A stretch of DNA of 32,032 nucleotides from Planctomycetia bacterium (lineage in GTDB: Bacteria > Planctomycetota > Planctomycetia > Pirellulales > Thermoguttaceae), in NCBI GenBank assembly GCA_026401055.1, contig JAPLNP010000438.1, positions 1 through 32,032 of the forward strand, in the 5' to 3' direction. A model generated the notes under the pieces. The model was not told the DNA's origin. It did no database searches and saw only the letters and a program-made list of their open reading frames with translations. Each line of letters opens with the position of its first letter. Within the stretch, counting starts at the first letter, position 1. The translations under genes and the position numbers were made by a program. Below, piece after piece: positions 15,795-26,219 of this stretch.

Positions 15795-16214
15795 ATGTCT
15801 TCCACGTCAACGGCGGCGACCGATACGCGAAAGTTCCTCCTCGCCCTCCTGGTGGACCTGGAGAACGACAAGAACTTCAGCCCGCCACGTTTCAGAGCAG
15901 CGCACCGCGACCTTCATCACTTCTTTTGGCAGGTGAAGCAGAACCAGCAATCCGCGTGCTTTGTCCAGGATCTTCTATTCGATACTAATGGAAACTTTCC
16001 CCATTGTGACCAAATTGACGAACTTCTGCAAGAATTGCAGTTGTCCGGCGTCCTTAGCAGGCCAAACCCGACTTACCGATACCATGATATCGGGATCCAT
16101 GAGAGCCCGTCCGCGGTGGAGTTCAAGGGGAGCCTGTCGCCCGAGCAAATGAAATCCTACGAGCAGGTTGTCAAGGACTTCAAACGAGAGCTTGGGGTTC
16201 GCGCCACATCGTAG
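15795..16214 (+). CDS. small protein of unknown function, partner of the HD phosphohydrolase
   Basis: A 139-aa soluble protein that I do not recognise. It has no signal peptide and no membrane segment. It looks helical with a possible winged-helix core: TRKFLLALLVDLENDKNF, RFRAAHRDLHHFFWQVKQN, FPHCDQIDELLQELQLSGVLS and a short strand pair (PTYRYHDIGIH). The C-terminal helix (SPEQMKSYEQVVKDFKREL) is highly charged. A strong GGAGGGA site fixes the start. The HD-domain gene begins 23 bp after its stop, so the two are almost certainly one operon. It could be a DNA-binding autoregulator acting on the palindrome at 15722, a cofactor or sensor for the HD enzyme, or an antitoxin. GC is clearly lower than in the genes on either side. 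Confidence 0.8.
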   Translation: MSSTSTAATDTRKFLLALLVDLENDKNFSPPRFRAAHRDLHHFFWQVKQNQQSACFVQDLLFDTNGNFPHCDQIDELLQELQLSGVLSRPNPTYRYHDIGIHESPSAVEFKGSLSPEQMKSYEQVVKDFKRELGVRATS

Positions 16215-16237
16215 GTCCATCGTCAGGATCGTATTCC

Positions 16238-17956
16238 ATGAGCGGAGCCGCGTCACTAGATGATTTTCAGGCCCGTGTCGACGATTTTGTGACGAAGAGC
16301 CTTTTTGGTTACAGGGCGGAGAGACACGCGAAAGAGAAATCGATTCGTGACGCCATCTGGGGTACCTGCCTGTTCTACCCATGGGAGGTCGCGATCCTCG
16401 ACAGCCCGCTTCTCCAGCGGCTGCGCGATGTCCGCCAGACCGGCTTGGCGTATTTGATCTACCCGACCGCGATGCACACTCGCTTCGACCACACGTTGGG
16501 CGTAGTCACGGTCGCCAGCAGGATCGTCCGCAGCATTAACGAAAAGCATGCGTCCTCGAAGCAGAATGACCCCAGGATCAACCATGCGGACCACATGCGG
16601 GTCCGGCTCTCGGCATTGCTTCACGACGTCGGCCACTCGTGCTTGTCGCACGTCTCCGAGACCGTTTACGGCTCCTCAAACGAGTTTCGCCTGCTGATCC
16701 GGCAGATCAATTCGGACTTCGGCGTGACACCGAAGCCGCATGAGGTGATGTCCTGGCTCATTGCTCGATCGACACCTTTCAAAGAGTTCATCGCGCATCT
16801 GCAGGAAAAGGAAATTGTCCCCCATGCCGAGCCGGCACTTTTCGCACCCGATGACTTGGAGGACATTGCAAACAATATCATAGGGTACCGAAAAGACCCT
16901 CGAAAGAAGTTCTTGGCCGACATAATCAACGGGCCAATGGATGCCGACAAGCTGGACTACCTTGTGCGCGACGCGTATTTTGCCGGCCCCACGGTGGTCT
17001 ATGATCTGGATCGGTTTCTTCATACGGTCGATGCCATCGAGTACCCGCGAGACGAGTCCCTTCCGGATGGAGGCCGCAAGGTTGTGCGGTTGTCGGTCCC
17101 GATTCACGGCGTTACCGCGCTTGAACAGATCATTATCAGCAAGTTGATGCTCTTCTCGTATCTTTACCATCACCATAAGATTCGCTGCGTGGAGGGCATG
17201 TATCACGAGGTTCTGAAGCGGCTGATCGAGGTGTCGAAGCAGCCGAAGAAGAAAGGGACGAAACGGACGAAGCGGACGTATCCGACCATGGGTCATCCGA
17301 CGGATTTTTTGAGTCTCTCCGACAGATCGGTGCTCCCGCATGCGTGGCCACCGGAAGTCGAAGGCGACCCGGTTGCAGATACGTTGATCAGCATGTTGAT
17401 GAGACGCGATCTGTACAAGAGGGCACTGGTGATTTCACGGCTCTTCATTCGAGACATTGATACCAATGCTAAGGCGAAGTCGGGCTTCGAGAGACTCCTC
17501 TCCTGCGGAACTGATTCTGCGGGCCGTGACGAACTGCGCAAACTGATCTACGATGACACCATCGCTCTGATGAAGTCGAAGCCATACAAGGAACGGACGA
17601 AGGAATTCCGCAGCCAGTTCATGCTTCAACATATTCTCCTTGACATTCCCCGCTCCCCGACAGTCGAGGAGACGGAGGCCGTGATGGTGCCTACTTCGTC
17701 GCAAAGCCAGGGACACGACCCGGAGTTTGTGCCTCTCAGTGACATGTTCCCGATCGAGAAGTGGGTTGACGCCTACAACGCAATCAAATGGAGGGGTCAT
17801 GTTTTCACGATCGAGGAAGCCGTGCCGTTCGTGAACGAAGTTGTGATCGACATCCTCGGTGCGCCTCCTTACAACCTCGCATTCTCACCGCAGGCAACCG
17901 AACTCTGCAAGATCGGACATTCCACGCTTTTAGCCTCTCGCCTCTTCCGCGGCTAA
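16238..17956 (+). CDS. SAMHD1-like HD-domain phosphohydrolase
   Basis: A 572-aa protein of the HD superfamily, closest in pattern to SAMHD1 and bacterial dNTP triphosphohydrolases. Motifs: LLQRLRDVRQTGLAYLIYPTA; HTRFDHTLGV (His85); LLHDVGHSCLSHVSE (His129, Asp130); PKPHEV (His168); and MDADKLDYLVRDAYFAG (Asp237). These are the expected metal ligands (His-His-Asp-Asp) and an additional His, so the enzyme should be active on nucleotides or nucleic acid. A basic stretch near 325-335 (KQPKKKGTKRTKRTY) may bind nucleic acid. The C-terminal 200 residues have no obvious family. The known role of related bacterial dGTPases in depleting dNTPs during phage infection suggests, but does not prove, a defence function. 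It is the second gene of the operon starting at 15795, next to a RhuM remnant. Confidence 0.87.
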   Translation: MSGAASLDDFQARVDDFVTKSLFGYRAERHAKEKSIRDAIWGTCLFYPWEVAILDSPLLQRLRDVRQTGLAYLIYPTAMHTRFDHTLGVVTVASRIVRSINEKHASSKQNDPRINHADHMRVRLSALLHDVGHSCLSHVSETVYGSSNEFRLLIRQINSDFGVTPKPHEVMSWLIARSTPFKEFIAHLQEKEIVPHAEPALFAPDDLEDIANNIIGYRKDPRKKFLADIINGPMDADKLDYLVRDAYFAGPTVVYDLDRFLHTVDAIEYPRDESLPDGGRKVVRLSVPIHGVTALEQIIISKLMLFSYLYHHHKIRCVEGMYHEVLKRLIEVSKQPKKKGTKRTKRTYPTMGHPTDFLSLSDRSVLPHAWPPEVEGDPVADTLISMLMRRDLYKRALVISRLFIRDIDTNAKAKSGFERLLSCGTDSAGRDELRKLIYDDTIALMKSKPYKERTKEFRSQFMLQHILLDIPRSPTVEETEAVMVPTSSQSQGHDPEFVPLSDMFPIEKWVDAYNAIKWRGHVFTIEEAVPFVNEVVIDILGAPPYNLAFSPQATELCKIGHSTLLASRLFRG

Positions 17957-18131
17957 CCGATCTCCGGACCGCACGGACTCTGTATGGTCGGTTGAGCACA
18001 GCGAGACTCACCGTCAGGCGGTTCCGGTGGGCTCCGCCGCCGGTGATGTGTGGTTCTTGCCGGAAAGAGTAACGCACTGCGGGACGGCGCGCGAAGTCCC
18101 ACCGAGGCGGCACCCCACATGAACACCTCCC

Positions 18132-19519
<1,388 letters not shown>

Positions 19520-19523
<4 letters not shown>

Positions 19524-20470
19524 GGTTTGTTCGCCTCGGCAAGGCATTTCTTCATGTACTCGATGCTCTTTCGCGCGAGCGCCTCGACGCCCGGCGTGTA
19601 GTCGAACACTTCGACGGAGACCCAGCCCTCGTAGTTCACGTCGCGGAGGGCTTGGAAGATCGGCACGAAATCGAGCTTGCCGAAGCCGGGGCCTTGCAGG
19701 TTCGGGTCGTTGGCGTGGAAGTGGATGAGCATCGCGGCGTACTTGCGGATCAGCTCCGGAATCGGCGTCGGTTCGCTCGACATCGCTTTGCAGTCCAACA
19801 ACAGCCGGCACTGCGGCGAGTGGACCATCCCGATCAGTTCGACCGCCTCCGCGGCGGTGTTCATGAAGGTGGTGTCCTTCGGCGCGAGCGGCTCCAGCGC
19901 CAGTCGCGTGCCGGTCTTCTTGAGCGTGGGCACGGCCGCGGCGAGCACGTCGGCGGCGTACTTCATCGCGTCCTCGCGGCTGACGCCCGGCAAGAGGTCG
20001 CGCTGCTTGGGCGAGCCGAACACGATGACCTTCCCGCCAAGATCGGCGCAGAATCGGGCCAACTCGCCGAGGTACTCGGCGGTCCGGCGGCGTACGTCGG
20101 CGTCCGGGCTGGTGAGATGGTAGCCCTCGGTCTTGGCCAGGAGCCAGTGCAGGCCGACGATTTCCAGGCCGGCCTTTTCGGCCTGGCGTCGGGTCTCGCG
20201 GCGGCGGATGCCGGAGACCTTCCGCACGTCGTTGTCGATCGTAAACGGCGCGATTTCGATGCCCTGGTAGCCGCACTCGGCCGCCAGCGCCAGCGCCTTG
20301 TCCAGCGGCCAATCCTGGAACGTCTCGTTACAGATGGCAAAACGCATCGGGGGCCGCTTCTTCTCGTCCTCGGCGGCGAGTCCCGGCGACGGGATGCCGC
20401 CCAGCCCCGCCCCCGCCGCCAACGTGGCCGCCGTCTGCTTGAGGAAGTCGCGACGCGTGTGGTGAGCCAT
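19520..20470 (-). CDS. Tat-exported sugar isomerase/epimerase-like TIM-barrel protein
   Basis: A 316-aa protein of the xylose isomerase-like TIM-barrel superfamily. It begins with a Tat signal: [17 protein letters not shown], with the twin Arg, followed by a hydrophobic region cut near GLAAE. Barrel elements are [56 protein letters not shown] (metal-ligand Glu), [12 protein letters not shown] (Asp), [11 protein letters not shown] and [17 protein letters not shown] (Glu). It is probably metal-dependent. The exact sugar or polyol substrate cannot be told. Such Tat-exported sugar isomerase-like proteins are abundant in planctomycetes. The ATG at 20470 follows GGAG. It lies directly upstream of asnS with a 4-bp overlap. 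Confidence 0.88.
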
Positions 20471-20655
20471 GTCTATGTCTCCGATAAGAGGGTCGAGAGT
20501 TGAGGATGGGGCGTTGAGATCACTAGCGAAACAGCCGCGCGGCGGAAGCCCGCGGTCGGAATCGCGGCTCTCCGTTTCTCGGCTCATCGCTCTTCTTTCG
20601 GTTTCCACTGTCGCCGCGCCACCCCCCACATGCAATGCGGGGGCGTTTCCTTCGC

Positions 20656-20690
20656 TGACAACTGACAACTGACAACCGACAACTTACAAC
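20656..20690. repeat. tandem heptamer repeat (TGACAAC)
   Basis: Five consecutive 7-bp units (three TGACAAC, then CGACAAC and TTACAAC) lie just downstream of the trxB stop at 20701 on the minus strand. The 230-bp gap around it (20471-20700) holds no gene. A simple-sequence spacer is likely. Confidence 0.7.
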
Positions 20691-20700
20691 CACTTGCCAC

Positions 20701-21747
20701 TCACTCCCCCTTCGCCGCCAGCCAGCGTTCGGCGTCCAGCGCGGCCATGCAGCCGCTGCCGGCGGCGGTGATGGCCTGGCGGTAGTAGTCGTCGGCGACG
20801 TCGCCCGCCGCGAACACGCCTTCGACGCTCGTGTAGGTTCGGGCGGGCGTGGTCCACTTGATGTATTTCTTGTCGGTCAGTTCGAGCTTGCCCTTGAGGA
20901 ACGCCGTGTTCGGCGTATGGCCGATCGCCAGGAACACGCCCGCGACGTCCTTCTCGACGTCCGGCTCGCCGGCGGTGCTCGCCAGCCGGACGCCCGTCAC
21001 GCCGTGGGCGTCGTCGCCGAGCACTTCGGCGAGCGTCCGGTTCCAGAGGATCTCGATCTTGGGGTTGTCCGTCGCCCGTTGGACCATGATCTTCGACGCG
21101 CGAAGCTCGTCGCGGCGGTGGATCATGTACACGGTGCCGGCGAACTTGCTCAGGTAGTCGGCCTCCTCGACGGCCGAATCGCCGCCGCCGACGACCGCCA
21201 GCGGCCGGTTGCGAAAACGCGGCAGCGCGCCGTCGCAAACCGCGCAAGCGCTCACCCCGGCGTTCTTGTATTTCTCTTCGGAGGGCAAGCCGAGGTAATT
21301 CGCCCGGGCGCCGGTCGCCACGATCACGGCGAGCGCCTCGTGGGTCTTTCCATCCGAGGCCCTCAGGCGGAACGGACGGGAGTCGATGTCCACGTCGACG
21401 ATGTCCTCGGTGATGATCCGGGTGTGGAAGTTCTTGGCCTGCTGGCGCATCAACTCCATCAGCTCCGACCCGCCGATGCCGTGCGGGTTCGCGGGGGCCA
21501 TCATCCGACGCTGGCCGGGTTCGATCGCGGAATCGAGAAAGGCCGTGACGTCGCCGGCCGGGTATCCCGGAAAGTTCTCGATTTCGGTGGTCAGTGCCAA
21601 CTGCCCCAGGGGGAGCGTGCCGGCAAGCCGGTTCTCCTCGGTGATGGCGCCCTCGAAGACGAGGGGCTTCAGTTCCGCTCTAGCGGCATAGATAGCTGCC
21701 GCCCAGGCGGCGGGTCCGCTCCCGATGATGATCACTTTCTCCGGCAC
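20701..21747 (-). CDS. trxB: thioredoxin reductase (NADPH)
   Basis: A 348-aa FAD flavoprotein that reduces thioredoxin with NADPH in the cytoplasm. The N-terminal FAD site is [18 protein letters not shown]. The redox pair is in [11 protein letters not shown] (Cys168 and Cys171). The NADPH-binding site is [21 protein letters not shown] with [14 protein letters not shown]. The C-terminal FAD motif is [25 protein letters not shown]. It is a little longer than the E. coli enzyme, mainly by residues near 75-95. The GTG at 21747 (VPEKVIII) is chosen because AAAGGAG lies 8 bp before it; the frame continues to a GTG at 21774, which would add nine residues. It is monocistronic or leads into the TIM-barrel gene. 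Confidence 0.93.
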   Translation of the reverse strand: MPEKVIIIGSGPAAWAAAIYAARAELKPLVFEGAITEENRLAGTLPLGQLALTTEIENFPGYPAGDVTAFLDSAIEPGQRRMMAPANPHGIGGSELMELMRQQAKNFHTRIITEDIVDVDIDSRPFRLRASDGKTHEALAVIVATGARANYLGLPSEEKYKNAGVSACAVCDGALPRFRNRPLAVVGGGDSAVEEADYLSKFAGTVYMIHRRDELRASKIMVQRATDNPKIEILWNRTLAEVLGDDAHGVTGVRLASTAGEPDVEKDVAGVFLAIGHTPNTAFLKGKLELTDKKYIKWTTPARTYTSVEGVFAAGDVADDYYRQAITAAGSGCMAALDAERWLAAKGE

Positions 21748-21900
21748 CGAGGGGTCTCCTTTCACGAGGGCCACTCACGAGGGATCGATGTTCTCAGCCC
21801 GCCAAAAAGGTCCATTATAGAGGTTCGGTCGTGTTCCTCCAACCACGGCGCCGGCGACCGCGCGGTTGCCGCAACGTGTTGACGGCGATGGAGTCCGCGC

Positions 21901-24900
21901 TCACCAGGTGCCGAACACCGCCTCGCCCCAGTCGTGGATCTGGCGTCGGGCGTCGTCCAGCGCGAGGCGAACCTGGGGGACGTTTCTCTCCGGCTTGAGC
22001 CAATCCTCTTCCGCCACGTCGTCGGAGCCGAACGCCGCGACTTCTTCTTCCAACGCTTCCAGCCATCCCGGCACCACGAAGCCGACGCCGGAGGGCTCCT
22101 CGGTAAGCTCGTCGATGGCCTGCTGGAGTTGCTCGAACGTCGCGGAGGGCCGACCGGCCCGGGCGTCTTCCATCGCCGGCGCGATCCACGCCCGGAGCCG
22201 GCCGATGTCCAGCGGGCGGACGAACCGTTCGCCGAGCCGCTCGGCGACGCTTCGCAGCTTCATGCCGTACTCGCGCGACAGCGTCTCCAGCCGCGCGAGG
22301 TGCTCGTCGGCGATGGCGCCGGTCTGCTGGGCGAACGTCTCGCGCCACAGCGTCGCCGCGCTCGAGCGGCCCGAACGAATCAGCACCTCGTGCGCGAGCG
22401 CGAGCGGCTGCAAGTGCCAAGCCACGCGGTCGTAGCCGGCCACGAGACGCAGAAAATCCAGAAGCGTGTAGAGCATCTCGCCGCGGTCGGACTGGGTGGT
22501 CGAGCTGTTGTAGTCCATGTACTCGTTGTAGTTGTCCAGAGCGGCCTCGATGGCGATGCCCAACAGCACGACCGCCTTGTCGCGCGGCAGGGGACCGTCG
22601 AGATCCGCGATCAGTCGGAACTCGTCGTCGGCGTCGGGCTTGTCGGCCAGCCACGCGAGAAAGGCGTCGACCCCCTGGTGCATGATCGCCCGAAGGTTGC
22701 CGAACGTCATGAACGTCTGCGTGAACACGTCGTGCCCGTAAGTCTGGATGAACTCCTTCAATTCGAGCCACCGCGCGTCGGCGGCGACGATTTCCAGGGG
22801 CGAGAAGCGGATGTTGCGGCTGTGGCCCACCCAGAGCCGGACCAGCGGTCCGCTGACGTCTTCCAGGCAGTCGATCAGTTCTTCGTCCGAGACGCCTTCG
22901 TCGGCCGAGGCGACCAGGCACCCGACGATCGCGCGATAGCCGTCCTCAAACATCCGATCGAACTCGGTGATGGCGCCCTGGCCGGCCGGGTGGCCGCGCT
23001 CCATTTGCTCAATGGCCGCGACGAGTTCGCACGTCTGGCCGAGCAGCCCCAGCCTCGGAAGGCAGACCAGCAGTTCGCGCAGAGCGTGCTGCAACGTCCG
23101 CGACGCCACGATCCGCCGGGGCGAACCACCGCGGGACGTGGGAAGGTACAACAGCGGCTGCCGCAAGAGGGCCCTCAGAAGCTTGGGCCACGCCCGGCGA
23201 ATCGCCTTCGCGTCGCCTTGGTGGATCGCCCGAAAAACCCGCTCGGCCGGGGCTTCCCATGCCCGGCCCTTCCCGGCCGGCGGAGCGTGGGCCGTCGTTG
23301 CCGCAAGCCGCCGGGCCGCGTCGGCCGTCTCGACGGCGACGATGATGACCCGATCGAGCAGCATCTCCTTGACGCTTTGACGCCGATCGAACTCGGCCAA
23401 CGAAGCTTCGGTGGTGCTGGGCTCGGGCACGTGGTATCGGTGGACCGCGTCCAAGAGCGAGAGCAGCCCCTGGCTCTTGTTCCTGGCCTGCGCCAGCCAG
23501 CCGGTCAGGACTTCCTGGCGGTCCTCGGCCTGCTCGCCCGTCGATTCGGTGGCGGCCAGGTTCCACAACCGCGAGAGCACCCGCAAGAACGCCAGCCGCT
23601 GGCTGATCCGGTCGGCTTCGAAGGCGAGTTCAGAGTCGGTGGCCGTGTCCGACGGCTCGAAGATCTCGCCCTCGAAGCCGTCGTCAGTCGTGTCCCGGTA
23701 CGTGACGTTCTCGTAGGCCGCGCCGAACAGCCCGCCCGCGTCCTCGTCCGGCTCCTCCTCGGCCTCGGGATCGTCCTCGTCGTCGGGCGTCTGACCGGAA
23801 AGCTCCAGGCGGGGGACTTCCCAGAAGGCCTCGCCGCCGGCTTCGAGATAGTCCATGAACTTGCGGGTAAGCGTCCACCGGTCGGGCCTGGCCGCCGCGC
23901 CGCGCGGCGGGGCCGCGTTCGGCGCCGCAGGCGGACGCCACAGGTTGCGCATCCACCGCAGCGCCAGTTCGTGGAACGAGTAATTGCCCTCGGCCAGCGA
24001 GATTTCGTCCGATTGGCTCAGCCAGTGCATCAACAGCGCCATCGAGGCCACCAGGTCGTGCTGGTCCAACAGCGCCGCGACCACCAGGGCGTGGGCCTCG
24101 GCGGAACGAAAATTGCCCGCGTGGTCCCGCCAGAAGGCGACGTCGCCGGCCGCCGTTCCCGCCTCGTGCCACGCTCCCAGCGCGGTCGCGACGCGGTCGG
24201 CCGATTCCCAGGCATTGTGGCCCGAAATGCCCTCGACCGAACTCACCTCGGTCGTGGCAAACTGGTCCCACCACCGAGCGAGCGACTCCAGGGCGTCGGA
24301 AAGCCGTCGGCGCAGTTCGGTCCCGCCGGCGGCGGCCGCTTCTTTCTCCAGCCGGGCGTACAGGGCGAAGATGTCGGCCATCAACTCCAGAAGCTCGTCG
24401 ACGCGGTGGTCCTGGCAACTGTTCTCCACCGCCGGAAAGAGGCTGAACTGCGCGTCGAAGCCCAGGATGTTGCGCGGATCGACCAGGGCCCCGCACTCGA
24501 TCGCCCGGTGCACGAGATCCTCGACCTCGGACACGAGCGCGGCGGCCGCGTCGAGCCGGCCCCGGTCGATCTCTTGGTGGGCGGAAGTCAGGCGGCACTG
24601 GATGTCGGACTGCATCCGGGCGGAAGCCACCGGGACCACCCGCGCTTGCCGTGCGGCGGCCTCGGCGTAACCCATCTTGGCGTAGAGCTTCGCCAGGTGA
24701 ACGTGCTGAAGCTGGCTCGCGCGAAGTCCGGCCAGATATTGATTCAGGTGCTGTCGCGCGGCGGCGAGGGGCTGGCGCAGTTGGGCGGCTTCCGCCCGCA
24801 ACCGCTTGCCGTGCTTTCCCCGCAGCCCTTTCAAGAATCGCTCATAGAAGGCGTCGCGATACTCGGCGATGTGGGGCATCAAGAGGCCGAGCGTCATGTT

Positions 24901-25863
24901 CGAGTCGTGCCGGCCCGGCCCGTCGCCGCTGACCCCCGAGCCCATCAGGATCGTGCCGGCCAGGACGGCGGCCGCCTCCAAGAGCACCTCGTCGCGGGGC
25001 ACGTCCCCACGGTTCTCCACCCGGCTCACGATGCCGTCCATCGTCACCTGCTGCACGACGTACCGCCGGTAGTATCCCCGGTTGTCGATCGCGTGCGGGT
25101 CCCACTGGCCGAATTGGTAGTTGGGCCGGCGATTCGCCGGGTGGTCGAAATCGTACGCCCGGGGATCCACCGCCAACTCGTCCAACCGATCCGGGTCGAA
25201 CCAGGCCGAGGCCGCCAGATCGCGGTCGGTCTTGCCGAGCACCTCGATCGTCTTCTCGATCAGCTTACAGTATCGCCCCGCGGCCGCCCCCGCCCCGCGA
25301 ATCCAAAGCGGGATCGGCCTGACCCGTTCGTGATCGTAGGGCTGGAGCTTTTGCCGGCCTTCGAGCGCGGGCACGGGCCGGTGGCCGATGAAATCGTTCA
25401 GCCGCGTCACCGCGCCGGAGACGATCCGCTCGGTTTCGTCCCACGGTTTACCCTCGGCCAACACCGCCTCGCACGCCAGGGCGATGAAAAACGGCTCAAA
25501 CAGCGACTCCTCGGTCTGGTGGAACAGGAGATCCCGGTGGTGCTCGCGGTAACCGGGCAGGACGTGGTCGAAGACCAGGCGGACGACGGCCTCGGCCTGA
25601 TCGACCTGCTCGAACGCCTTGGAAGTCCCGGCCAGCCGCCGCAGTCCCGAGTGGAGTTCCCGTTGGACCGCCCGCCAGGTCGGCGTGGCCGTGATGTCCC
25701 CTGCTCGGCGGGCTGTTTCGCCTTCCGAGAGCGAGAGTGCTCCAAAGAGGTCGTTAAAGACCCCCAAAAAGTGCGTATCCGACGCGCCCGAGGAGAGGTT
25801 CAAGTATCCCAGGATTTCCTCTACCCACTTCTCGGCAGCGGGATCCAGGCTGTCCGTCGTCAT
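21901..25863 (-). CDS. large conserved-looking protein of unknown function (1320 aa)
   Basis: I do not recognise a family. The 1320-aa protein has no signal peptide or clear membrane helix and is mostly alpha-helical, with many Leu/Ala/Glu/Arg helices (TPR- or HEAT-like in feel). A highly acidic linker (DDEDDPEAEEEPDEDAGG) lies near residues 695-715. A possible zinc-independent motif-free N-terminal half contains DFDHPANRRPNYQFGQWDPH and GVSGDGPGRHDSNMT. The ATG at 25863 is preceded by GAGGA. The opposite strand has a 1314-aa open frame over almost the same bases, but that translation is Arg/Gly/His-rich and unstructured, so the minus strand is taken as coding. A cytoplasmic scaffold of planctomycetes is the best description; no enzyme activity is claimed. 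Confidence 0.8.
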   Translation of the reverse strand: MTTDSLDPAAEKWVEEILGYLNLSSGASDTHFLGVFNDLFGALSLSEGETARRAGDITATPTWRAVQRELHSGLRRLAGTSKAFEQVDQAEAVVRLVFDHVLPGYREHHRDLLFHQTEESLFEPFFIALACEAVLAEGKPWDETERIVSGAVTRLNDFIGHRPVPALEGRQKLQPYDHERVRPIPLWIRGAGAAAGRYCKLIEKTIEVLGKTDRDLAASAWFDPDRLDELAVDPRAYDFDHPANRRPNYQFGQWDPHAIDNRGYYRRYVVQQVTMDGIVSRVENRGDVPRDEVLLEAAAVLAGTILMGSGVSGDGPGRHDSNMTLGLLMPHIAEYRDAFYERFLKGLRGKHGKRLRAEAAQLRQPLAAARQHLNQYLAGLRASQLQHVHLAKLYAKMGYAEAAARQARVVPVASARMQSDIQCRLTSAHQEIDRGRLDAAAALVSEVEDLVHRAIECGALVDPRNILGFDAQFSLFPAVENSCQDHRVDELLELMADIFALYARLEKEAAAAGGTELRRRLSDALESLARWWDQFATTEVSSVEGISGHNAWESADRVATALGAWHEAGTAAGDVAFWRDHAGNFRSAEAHALVVAALLDQHDLVASMALLMHWLSQSDEISLAEGNYSFHELALRWMRNLWRPPAAPNAAPPRGAAARPDRWTLTRKFMDYLEAGGEAFWEVPRLELSGQTPDDEDDPEAEEEPDEDAGGLFGAAYENVTYRDTTDDGFEGEIFEPSDTATDSELAFEADRISQRLAFLRVLSRLWNLAATESTGEQAEDRQEVLTGWLAQARNKSQGLLSLLDAVHRYHVPEPSTTEASLAEFDRRQSVKEMLLDRVIIVAVETADAARRLAATTAHAPPAGKGRAWEAPAERVFRAIHQGDAKAIRRAWPKLLRALLRQPLLYLPTSRGGSPRRIVASRTLQHALRELLVCLPRLGLLGQTCELVAAIEQMERGHPAGQGAITEFDRMFEDGYRAIVGCLVASADEGVSDEELIDCLEDVSGPLVRLWVGHSRNIRFSPLEIVAADARWLELKEFIQTYGHDVFTQTFMTFGNLRAIMHQGVDAFLAWLADKPDADDEFRLIADLDGPLPRDKAVVLLGIAIEAALDNYNEYMDYNSSTTQSDRGEMLYTLLDFLRLVAGYDRVAWHLQPLALAHEVLIRSGRSSAATLWRETFAQQTGAIADEHLARLETLSREYGMKLRSVAERLGERFVRPLDIGRLRAWIAPAMEDARAGRPSATFEQLQQAIDELTEEPSGVGFVVPGWLEALEEEVAAFGSDDVAEEDWLKPERNVPQVRLALDDARRQIHDWGEAVFGTW

Positions 25864-25951
25864 TCGTGTCCTCGATAGTGGGGTTCTCTGCCGGAAACGT
25901 TCATCTTAGACGGGCCGGCGCGATTGGTCTACGGTCTTGGGGACGATGGAG

Positions 25952-26055
25952 TAGGGTGGGTCGAGGCCGCCGGCGATCCCAGCCTCCGCCGCGAGAATCA
26001 CACTCCATCGGCGGCCGAGCCCCACCAGAAACCACGGTTTGCTCGACCCACCCTA
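25952..26055. repeat. 104-bp element with 14-bp inverted ends
   Basis: TAGGGTGGGTCGAG (25952-25965) and its exact reverse complement (26042-26055) are separated by 76 bp without an ORF. It lies in the 356-bp gap between the divergent 1320-aa gene and the PQQ-type gene, together with the hairpin at 26076. It resembles the 136-bp element at 8997 in build, but the sequence is unrelated. Confidence 0.65.
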
Positions 26056-26075
26056 TAGGACTCGCCGAGTTGCTT

Positions 26076-26094
26076 CACGGGCGAGACACCCGTG
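26076..26094. repeat. short REP-like hairpin
   Basis: CACGGG (26076-26081) and CCCGTG (26089-26094) form a 6-bp stem with a 7-nt loop, 21 bp after the inverted-end element. The remaining bases up to 26219 show no convincing promoter hexamers. Confidence 0.45.
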
Positions 26095-26219
26095 CCACCG
26101 GTTGCGCGGTGTTTTTTGGGATGCTTTTCGTTCACGTTGGAACTATCATGGGAGGAGTAAGCGCGCGTGGTCCGTGCCCAGAGTTTGACCGTACGTTGCC
26201 CCCCACCTGAGAGCTATCC

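Noticed and set aside
17957-18131. Possible structured RNA or tRNA in the gap before asnS
   Set aside because: GC-rich short hairpins only; no T-loop, acceptor stem or other RNA signature could be built.
20656-20690. CRISPR-like repeat
   Set aside because: Seven-base units directly joined with no spacers; simple tandem repeat.
21934-25878. 1314-aa open frame on the plus strand
   Set aside because: Its translation is Arg/Gly/His/Val-rich without domains, and it lies antisense to the 1320-aa gene, which has a good start, ribosome site and protein-like composition.
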